Made by a program: the position numbers and the translations under genes
Shown here: in pieces, positions 1 through 5,522 of the stretch
How positions within the stretch are numbered: the first letter of the stretch is position 1
Layout: every line of letters begins with the position of its first letter
The notes under the pieces: model-generated
The model's input: the letters and a program-made list of their open reading frames with translations, nothing else
Told to the model about the DNA's origin: nothing
Databases searched by the model: none
Origin: Chloroflexota bacterium
GTDB taxonomy: Bacteria; Chloroflexota; Dehalococcoidia; Dehalococcoidales; UBA2162
Assembly: GCA_016202555.1 (NCBI GenBank)
Contig: JACQOL010000162.1
Coordinates: forward strand, 1 to 5,522
Direction of reading: 5' to 3'
Length of the DNA stretch: 5,522 bases

Positions 1-1
1 A

Positions 2-700
2 GATTGTTCCATTCAGCGGAGGTTTCAAAAGCTTATTGAAGAGGCCCCTTGCGACATTTTACCATCTCATTTGAGGATAAGAATGGCAGCAGCGGCTCTA
101 GCTATAGCTGTGTCTACACATTATGTCAATGCCTTGACTGTGGAATTCTTTTATCTCCCTAAGACGCAGGAATTCTATTTTAATGAAGTAAATACACGCT
201 TGCAGGTGGAACACTGCGTAACCGAAATGATAACTGGAGTAGATATTGTTGAAGAACAGATAAGAATCGCCGCTGGCGAACGGTTGCGACATACTCAAGA
301 GGACATCCACTTCCGAGGCTCTGTCCTGGAATGCCGAATAACTGCGGAAGACGCGGCACATAGTTTTATCCCTAATCCAGGAACCATCACCAACCTTCGG
401 TTACCCCACGGTCTAGGGATACGAATAGACGAGGGTATTTATGAAGGATACACGATTCCTTTCTATTACGATTCACTGCTTCTTAAATTAATAACATGGG
501 GGGAGACGCGAAACCAAGCCATATTACGTATGAGAAGAGCTCTAGACGAGCTAAGAATTGAAGGATTAAAAACTACTATTCCATTTCATCGAATAGCATT
601 AAAGGATGACGTTTTCACTGCCGGTCACCATACTACCGAGTTTATTAAAGAACAGAGTATTGTCAAGAAGGTCCGCGAACAAGAATCCGTGAGCCTATAA
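2..700 (+). CDS. Biotin carboxylase subunit (acetyl-CoA or pyruvate carboxylase type), C-terminal part, 5' truncated by window
   Basis: This is the ATP-dependent subunit that carboxylates biotin on a carrier protein in the cytoplasm, feeding an acetyl-CoA, pyruvate or similar carboxylase. The reading frame is open from base 2 through the window edge, so 232 residues are seen, matching about residue 229 to the end of E. coli AccC (449 aa). The visible part starts with the family segment DCSIQRRFQK, completes the ATP-grasp domain, then holds the biotin carboxylase C-terminal domain (about residues 105-212). By alignment from memory, the metal and catalytic residues are intact: Glu48, Glu62, Asn64, Arg66, Gln68, Glu70 and Arg112 (E. 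coli E276, E288, N290, R292, Q294, E296, R338). Two normally well conserved positions differ: Leu45 for Gly in NA(G)TVEF and Cys72 for Pro in EH(P)VTEM. Codons look more AT-rich (AGA, ATA, TTA) than in ahcY and metK. No carrier or carboxyltransferase gene follows, so the exact carboxylase cannot be named. Confidence 0.9.
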   Translation, partial: DCSIQRRFQKLIEEAPCDILPSHLRIRMAAAALAIAVSTHYVNALTVEFFYLPKTQEFYFNEVNTRLQVEHCVTEMITGVDIVEEQIRIAAGERLRHTQEDIHFRGSVLECRITAEDAAHSFIPNPGTITNLRLPHGLGIRIDEGIYEGYTIPFYYDSLLLKLITWGETRNQAILRMRRALDELRIEGLKTTIPFHRIALKDDVFTAGHHTTEFIKEQSIVKKVREQESVSL

Positions 701-878
701 TGGCGGCATCATAAAGGTTTGGTAAGAGGCTTTACGAAGACAAGATTCAAAAGTCCTAAATATAGATACATATCAACCCCACTCCTTTATCAGCTTACCT
801 TATGAAGAGAGGGAAAAGTAGTGCTATAAGAGGTACTTCACCCCCTTTAATCCTTTTGCCAATCTGTCCCGAACACAG
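701..878. other. Gap between convergent genes, nothing convincing
   Basis: The biotin carboxylase gene and the DUF502 gene converge on this gap. An ATG overlaps the carboxylase stop (TAATG, 699-702) but its frame closes after four codons. I found no protein resemblance in the three plus-strand frames. No strong GC-rich hairpin followed by a T-run is seen on either strand. The best candidate is a weak 5-bp stem (AAGTA/TACTT, about 817-839) that reads into a short T-run on the minus strand, which I would not call a terminator. Confidence 0.5.
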
Positions 879-1484
879 TTACTTGGGTCTTTCTGACAAG
901 ATATCCCCTATCTCATCGCATGAGACTTTACCGGCCGAAATAATCATACATAAGGCATCATTCGCCGATATATTAGTGCGGATAGCTTCACCTTCCTTAA
1001 TTATTCGTAGGAAGCCCGATGTTGGATTAGGAGCGTTCGGAATGAAGACGCTAAGCCAGGTCTCTCCTGATTGAGACTGTGTTTCTTTGGTAATAAAGCC
1101 CACCGCCCAAACGCCATTCCTAGGAAATTCAACAAGTGCTGTCTGGCCTAAACCACCCTCACCAGGGACAGAAAAACTTTCCAGGATTTGTTTGATAGTA
1201 GCATAGAGTGGTCGCACCAGGGGCACTCTGGCTAAGAGGCTCTCGCTATACTCAAGGAGCTTCTTGCCACCAACATTACTAACAAGAGCGCCAATCAGAT
1301 AAATCAATATCAGTGCGACGCCAAACCCGATGCCGGGAACTGAATGACCCACTATGACCGTGATTATCGGTTGCAGGATATTATCAATGGTACTAAAAAT
1401 CCAGACTAGTATCAATATGGTGACAGTAAGAGGTACCACAACAAGTATGCCGGCAAGGAAGTACATCCTTAATTTCTTACCCAT
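879..1484 (-). CDS. DUF502 family membrane protein
   Basis: A complete 201-residue protein of the DUF502 family, whose biochemical role is not established. Two hydrophobic membrane segments are clear, at about residues 9-31 and 52-69. They are followed by a soluble C-terminal region with the motifs I associate with this family: RVPLVRPLYATIKQ (86-99), EFPRNGVWAVGFITKE (119-134) and FIPNAPNPTSGFL (147-159). The ATG start at 1484 is supported by a strong Shine-Dalgarno AGGAGG (1490-1495, read on the minus strand) five bases upstream. The gene converges on the biotin carboxylase gene and lies downstream of the nitroreductases on the same strand, about 206 bases from the first one, so co-transcription is possible but not shown. 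Length and motifs look normal. The family assignment is firm; the function is unknown. Confidence 0.9.
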   Translation of the reverse strand: MGKKLRMYFLAGILVVVPLTVTILILVWIFSTIDNILQPIITVIVGHSVPGIGFGVALILIYLIGALVSNVGGKKLLEYSESLLARVPLVRPLYATIKQILESFSVPGEGGLGQTALVEFPRNGVWAVGFITKETQSQSGETWLSVFIPNAPNPTSGFLRIIKEGEAIRTNISANDALCMIISAGKVSCDEIGDILSERPK

Positions 1485-1500
1485 TTTGCCCTCCTATCTG

Positions 1501-1513
1501 GCAATTAAATTGC
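1501..1513. repeat. Perfect 13-bp palindrome GCAATTAAATTGC upstream of DUF502 gene
   Basis: Two 6-bp arms (GCAATT/AATTGC) flank one central base, 17 bases upstream of the DUF502 start codon and next to its Shine-Dalgarno sequence. With a one-base centre it is better suited to a dimeric DNA-binding protein than to an RNA hairpin. The region is AT-rich, so chance is possible. Confidence 0.35.
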
Positions 1514-1616
1514 TGACTGATGAACAATAAATAAAATCAATTACCGATGAAATAGATAAAATCAGACCATAAGCGGAAAATCCCATTCTAATGACTCGGT
1601 TAATTAGAGAAAAGGT

Positions 1617-1645
1617 AGGATAAAGTTATTCCGTGCCTTAGCCAA
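1617..1645 (-). promoter_or_regulatory. Weak candidate promoter for DUF502 gene
   Basis: Read on the minus strand, TTGGCT (1640-1645) is followed after 17 bases by TATCCT (1617-1622). Spacing is ideal but the -35 box matches the consensus at only three positions and the -10 at four. It would leave an untranslated leader of about 125 bases. Other similarly weak matches exist nearer the gene. Confidence 0.25.
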
Positions 1646-1690
1646 TTAAAGCTACGAGCCGTTGCCGTATTGATTGGTCGGCAGTCGGCT

Positions 1691-2203
1691 TTACCAGTGC
1701 TCGTAGTGCACGATTTCAGTTAATGCTTTACGCTTTTTTGGTTTAGGTTCGTCATTAGGATAACCCAGCGGCGTGAAAACGATTGGCTCCGCATCATCAG
1801 GCAAACCCAGAACCTGACGGGCTACCGCCGGGTCAAAAGCTCCAATCCAGCATGTGCCTAATCCCAGGTCGGTCGCTGCTAAAATCAGATGGGTCATAGC
1901 AATAGCTACATCAACCTCATCATAGTTCTTACTGTCCTGCCGTCGAACCCAGCCTTGGACGGGGAGCTTACAAGCGCAGATAACCAGCGGTGCCTGAACA
2001 AACCAATCACGGTTGTAGATACGTTTCAGCTCCTCCTCTTTACCGGCAGTATGGATAACAATGAGCCGGAAAGGCTGCCGGTTAGCGGCTGTCGGCGCCA
2101 GGCGGGCCGCCTCAAGCACCTGCTCTAGCTTATCATCTGCTACCGCATCGGATTTGTAAGCTCGGACACTGTACCGCTCCTGAACCAGCTTTGAAAAGTC
2201 CAT
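1691..2203 (-). CDS. Nitroreductase family protein, tandem copy 1
   Basis: A complete 170-residue FMN-dependent oxidoreductase of the nitroreductase family; such enzymes use NAD(P)H to reduce nitro compounds, quinones, flavins or other acceptors in the cytoplasm. The true substrate cannot be read from sequence. Family signs are the N-terminal FMN-phosphate motif RYSVRAY (Arg10, Ser12, Arg14), the LAPTAANRQPFR segment (35-46), the DLGLGTCWIGAF segment (112-123) and TPLGYPNDEP followed by a Lys/Arg-rich KPKKRK (144-159). It is short for the superfamily but the same length as its neighbour. The ATG at 2203 is preceded only by a weak Shine-Dalgarno (GGGGAAAG), poorer than that of copy 2. It is 88% identical to copy 2 (20 of 170 residues differ) and is transcribed from its own promoter at 2289-2317. 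Confidence 0.9.
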   Translation of the reverse strand: MDFSKLVQERYSVRAYKSDAVADDKLEQVLEAARLAPTAANRQPFRLIVIHTAGKEEELKRIYNRDWFVQAPLVICACKLPVQGWVRRQDSKNYDEVDVAIAMTHLILAATDLGLGTCWIGAFDPAVARQVLGLPDDAEPIVFTPLGYPNDEPKPKKRKALTEIVHYEHW

Positions 2204-2285
2204 ACTAACTTTCCCCTTTGAATTTAACAGGTCCTGACTTCTACTTTTACTAAGACGCCAGTTGCATCAGCATAATTCAATACTA

Positions 2286-2300
2286 GATATTTTAAGTATC
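2286..2300. repeat. Imperfect palindrome over the -10 box, copy 1
   Basis: GATATTT-T-AAGTATC has 7-bp arms with one mismatch and extends one more pair outward in this copy. It covers the -10 box of the copy 1 promoter. The same element is kept at 2918-2932 in copy 2, which makes it a candidate operator for a shared repressor. Shared ancestry of the duplicate alone could also explain its retention. Confidence 0.4.
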
Positions 2301-2317
2301 TGGACACTCTTTGTCAA
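2289..2317 (-). promoter_or_regulatory. Sigma-70-type promoter of nitroreductase copy 1
   Basis: On the minus strand a perfect -35 TTGACA (2312-2317) is followed after 17 bases by TAAAAT (2289-2294), five of six matches to TATAAT. Transcription should begin near 2282, giving a leader of about 80 bases before the ATG at 2203. The same promoter is found in copy 2 at 2921-2949. Confidence 0.8.
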
Positions 2318-2349
2318 AGTTAATAAATCTGGCTGGTTGCCATTTGGCT

Positions 2350-2862
2350 TCACCAGTGCTCGTAGTGCACGATTTCGGCTAATGCTTTGCGCTTTTTTGG
2401 TTTAGGTTCATCGTTGGGATAACCCAGTGGCGTGAAAACGATTGGCTCCACATCATCAGGCAAACCCAGAACCTGGCGGGCTGCCGCCGGGTCAAAAGCC
2501 CCAATCCAACAAGTGCCCAGTCCCAGGTCGGTCGCCGCTAAAATTAGGTGGTCGATAGCAATAGCTACATCCACTTCAGAATAGTTCTTACCGTTTTGTG
2601 GGCCAACCCCACCTTGAGCGGGCAGCTTACAGGCACAGATAACCAGCGGTGCCTGGACAAACCAATCACGGTTATAGATGCGCCTCAGCTCCTCCTCTCT
2701 ACCCGCAGTATGGACAACAATAAGCCTGAAGGGCTGCCGGTTAGAGGCTGTCGGCGCCAGGCGTACCGTCTCAAGCACCTGCTCTAGCTTGTCATCTGCT
2801 ACCGCATCAGGCTTATAAGCCCGGACACTATAGCGCTTCTGAACCAGCTTTGAAAAGTCCAT
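2350..2862 (-). CDS. Nitroreductase family protein, tandem copy 2
   Basis: A complete 170-residue paralogue of copy 1, with the same FMN-binding signs: RYSVRAY (10-16), LAPTASNRQPFR (35-46), DLGLGTCWIGAF (112-123) and TPLGYPNDEP-KPKKRK (144-159). The frame stays open upstream to a TTG at 2967, which would give 205 residues. That extension is rejected because it runs through the promoter and is absent from copy 1. The ATG at 2862 has a good Shine-Dalgarno GGAGG (2868-2872) five bases away. Of the 20 differences from copy 1, seven fall in residues 82-95 (V82A, W85G, R87G, R88P, D90N, S91G, D95S) and two more at 103-104 (M103I, T104D), so the copies may differ in substrate or partner. It diverges from ahcY, from back-to-back promoters. 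The substrate is unknown. Confidence 0.9.
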   Translation of the reverse strand: MDFSKLVQKRYSVRAYKPDAVADDKLEQVLETVRLAPTASNRQPFRLIVVHTAGREEELRRIYNRDWFVQAPLVICACKLPAQGGVGPQNGKNYSEVDVAIAIDHLILAATDLGLGTCWIGAFDPAAARQVLGLPDDVEPIVFTPLGYPNDEPKPKKRKALAEIVHYEHW

Positions 2863-2917
2863 ACTTACCTCCCCATTTGAATTTAGCAGGCACAAACTTC
2901 CACGCAATTCAATAATA

Positions 2918-2932
2918 GATATTTTAAGTATC
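2918..2932. repeat. Imperfect palindrome over the -10 box, copy 2
   Basis: Same GATATTT-T-AAGTATC element as at 2286-2300, with identical arms, covering the -10 box of the copy 2 promoter. The next outer base pair present in copy 1 is lost here. Confidence 0.4.
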
Positions 2933-2949
2933 CGGACACTCTTTGTCAA
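2921..2949 (-). promoter_or_regulatory. Sigma-70-type promoter of nitroreductase copy 2
   Basis: On the minus strand TTGACA (2944-2949) is followed after 17 bases by TAAAAT (2921-2926), identical in both boxes to the copy 1 promoter. The expected start near 2914 leaves a leader of about 50 bases, shorter than in copy 1 because the 27-base segment is missing. The -35 box is one arm of the inverted repeat at 2944-2966. Confidence 0.8.
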
Positions 2950-2966
2950 AGTTAATAAATTTGACA
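2944..2966. repeat. Perfect inverted repeat TGTCAAA-N9-TTTGACA between divergent promoters
   Basis: Seven-base perfect arms (2944-2950 and 2960-2966) are separated by nine AT-rich bases. Each arm contains a consensus TTGACA pointing away from the centre: one for nitroreductase copy 2 and one for ahcY. It may be simply two back-to-back -35 boxes, or an operator for a regulator controlling both directions. Confidence 0.6.
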
Positions 2967-2989
2967 ATAGGGCTAACTTTTGCTACCCT
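2961..2989 (+). promoter_or_regulatory. Candidate promoter of ahcY-metK
   Basis: TTGACA (2961-2966) is followed after 17 bases by TACCCT (2984-2989). The -10 box matches the consensus at only three positions (T1, A2, T6), but it has an extended -10 TG at 2981-2982, which can compensate. Transcription would start near 2996 and leave a leader of about 130 bases before ahcY. Confidence 0.5.
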
Positions 2990-2995
2990 TAACCA

Positions 2996-4393
<1,398 letters not shown>

Positions 4394-4411
4394 AAATAAG
4401 AAAGGAGAAAA

Positions 4412-5522
4412 ATGCCCACTAGTTTTATGGATTCGTCTAATTATGTCTTTACTTCTGAATCGGTTACCGAGGGACATCCGGACAAACTTTGCGACCAGGT
4501 TTCGGATGCTATTCTGGATGCTATCCTTGTTCAGGACCCCTACGGACGGGTTGCCTGCGAGGTGGCCACGACCACCGGCCTGGTAATTGTACTTGGCGAG
4601 ATAACCACCAATTGCTATGTGGATATCCCCAAGGTGGTCCGCAGCGTGGTGCAAGACATCGGTTATACCAGGCCTGAATACGGCTTCGACTATCGCTCCT
4701 GCGGCATTCTGAACGGCATTAAGGAGCAATCTACCGATATCGATATGGGCGTCAGCAAGTCGCTGGAGGCTAAGGAGAGCACCGGAGTCAGCCATCTTGA
4801 GGAAGTCGGCGCCGGTGACCAGGGCATGATGTTTGGTTTTGCCTGCAATGAGACGCCGGAGCTGATGCCGATGCCGATTACGTTAGCTCATAAGTTAGCC
4901 CAACGTTTGGCACGGGTAAGGAAGGACGGCATCTTACCCTATCTCCGCCCCGATGGTAAGACGCAGGTAAGTGTTGAGTACAGATTAGGGGTGCCGAAGC
5001 GGGTTACCAATGTCGTCATCGCTGCTCAGCATGACCCTGATGTTGACCACGCTCAAATAGAGAAAGACCTTATCAAATATGTCATCAAGGAGGTAATTCC
5101 TACCTCGCTACTTGATAAGAAAACCGAATATTATGTCAATGCCACCGGTCGGTTCGTCATCGGCGGGCCTGTCGGTGATACCGGTTTCACCGGTCGTAAA
5201 CTGCTGGTGGACACCTACGGCGGGGTTGCCCGGCATGGCGGTGGCGCCTTCTCAGGTAAAGACCCGACCAAGGTTGACCGCTCGGCATCCTACGCCGCCC
5301 GCTATATCTGCAAGAATATCGTGGCTGCCGGCCTGGCTGACCGGGCTGAACTTCAGGTGGCTTATGTTATTGGTGTTGCCCACCCGCTCTCCGTCTCCAT
5401 CGAGACCTTCGGCACGGGTAAAGTCGATAATGATGTCCTGATGAAACTGATTAATAAGCACTTCGACCTCAGACCGGCGGCTATTATTCAGCACTTCGAC
5501 CTGCGCCGTCCTATTTTCAGAC
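4412..5522 (+). CDS. metK: S-adenosylmethionine synthetase, 3' truncated by window
   Basis: This enzyme makes S-adenosylmethionine from methionine and ATP, releasing phosphate and diphosphate; it is a cytoplasmic Mg/K-dependent oligomer. The frame is open from ATG 4412 to the window edge, 370 residues of an expected 400 or so. Motifs in order are [19 protein letters not shown] (15-33, with the ATP-binding GHPDK), the GAGDQG signature (134-139), [19 protein letters not shown] (243-263), and the glycine-rich signature GGGAFSGKD (276-284). It stops at [10 protein letters not shown], just before the usual C-terminal stretch, so about 30 residues are off the window. The chosen start has AAGGAG (4402-4407) four bases upstream; an in-frame ATG at 4427 (residue 6) is possible but lacks a Shine-Dalgarno at good spacing. 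No promoter or terminator is seen in the 18 bases after ahcY, so the two genes probably share a transcript. All visible key motifs look intact. Confidence 0.95.
   Translation, partial: MPTSFMDSSNYVFTSESVTEGHPDKLCDQVSDAILDAILVQDPYGRVACEVATTTGLVIVLGEITTNCYVDIPKVVRSVVQDIGYTRPEYGFDYRSCGILNGIKEQSTDIDMGVSKSLEAKESTGVSHLEEVGAGDQGMMFGFACNETPELMPMPITLAHKLAQRLARVRKDGILPYLRPDGKTQVSVEYRLGVPKRVTNVVIAAQHDPDVDHAQIEKDLIKYVIKEVIPTSLLDKKTEYYVNATGRFVIGGPVGDTGFTGRKLLVDTYGGVARHGGGAFSGKDPTKVDRSASYAARYICKNIVAAGLADRAELQVAYVIGVAHPLSVSIETFGTGKVDNDVLMKLINKHFDLRPAAIIQHFDLRRPIFR

Larger units (their letters stand above)
1672..2328 (-). repeat. Tandem duplication unit 1 (nitroreductase plus promoter)
   Basis: This unit and the one at 2331-2960 are head-to-tail direct repeats with almost no bases between them. 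Homology begins about 20 bases beyond the stop codon (13 of 19 bases match just outside the coding ends), runs through the gene, and ends upstream of the -35 box at the shared sequence GTTAATAAAT. Unit 1 has about 27 extra bases in its leader (about 2243-2270) that unit 2 lacks. Confidence 0.9.
2331..2960 (-). repeat. Tandem duplication unit 2 (nitroreductase plus promoter)
   Basis: Second head-to-tail copy of the unit at 1672-2328. Its upstream limit, after GTTAATAAAT at 2951-2960, falls within the spacer of the inverted repeat at 2944-2966. The duplicated block therefore carries the nitroreductase -35 box but not the outward-facing TTGACA that serves the ahcY side. Confidence 0.9.

Noticed and set aside
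802..1074. 90-codon plus-strand open frame opposite the end of the DUF502 gene
   Set aside because: Antisense to a well-supported gene, with no recognisable motif.
1651..1706. Separated inverted repeat CTACGAGC/GCTCGTAG around the copy 1 stop codon as a terminator
   Set aside because: The intervening loop is about 40 bases, one arm is coding, and no T-run follows.
1889..2787. Paired 79-codon open frames antisense to both nitroreductases (1889-2128 and 2548-2787)
   Set aside because: They resemble each other only because the genes beneath are duplicated; no ribosome binding site or independent protein signature.
2863..2967. 35-residue N-terminal extension of nitroreductase copy 2 from a TTG at 2967
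   Set aside because: It crosses the -10 and -35 boxes, has no equivalent in copy 1, and the internal ATG at 2862 has a strong Shine-Dalgarno and matches the copy 1 start.
5458..5502. Repeated 12-base GCACTTCGACCT giving HFDLR twice near the end of metK
   Set aside because: The MetK family normally has two similar segments here (FDLRP...and DLRRPI), so it is ordinary coding sequence.

Overview
The window is a stretch of bacterial chromosome. The gene set suggests an anaerobic Chloroflexota bacterium of the Dehalococcoidia type: a short archaeal/Thermotoga-like S-adenosylhomocysteine hydrolase directly followed by metK, short FMN nitroreductases and a DUF502 membrane protein. The assignment rests on protein resemblance recalled from memory, not on a search, so treat it as moderate. 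No mobile element, CRISPR array, tRNA or rRNA is visible.

Layout. (1) 2-700, plus strand: C-terminal half of a biotin carboxylase, cut by the window start. (2) 701-878: short gap between convergent genes, no convincing gene or terminator. (3) 879-1484, minus strand: complete DUF502 membrane protein. (4) 1485-1690: AT-rich upstream region of that gene. (5) 1691-2203 and 2350-2862, both minus strand: two 170-residue nitroreductases, 88% identical by hand count (20 differences). They form a head-to-tail tandem duplication (about 1672-2328 and 2331-2960) that includes the promoter, so each copy has its own TTGACA-N17-TAAAAT. (6) 2863-3127: divergent control region. (7) 3128-4393, plus strand: ahcY. 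(8) 4412-5522, plus strand: metK, running off the right edge and lacking about its last 30 residues.

Working together. ahcY and metK lie 18 bases apart and look like one operon for the activated methyl cycle: MetK makes S-adenosylmethionine, and AhcY clears the S-adenosylhomocysteine left after methyl transfer. Their best candidate promoter sits back to back with that of the second nitroreductase, and the two -35 boxes form a perfect inverted repeat (TGTCAAA-N9-TTTGACA, 2944-2966). The biotin carboxylase and DUF502 genes have no evident functional link to the rest.

No wholly new system is visible. The points most worth following are the promoter-bearing nitroreductase duplication, with its clustered substitutions and diverged leaders, and the symmetrical divergent promoter shared with the methyl-cycle operon.
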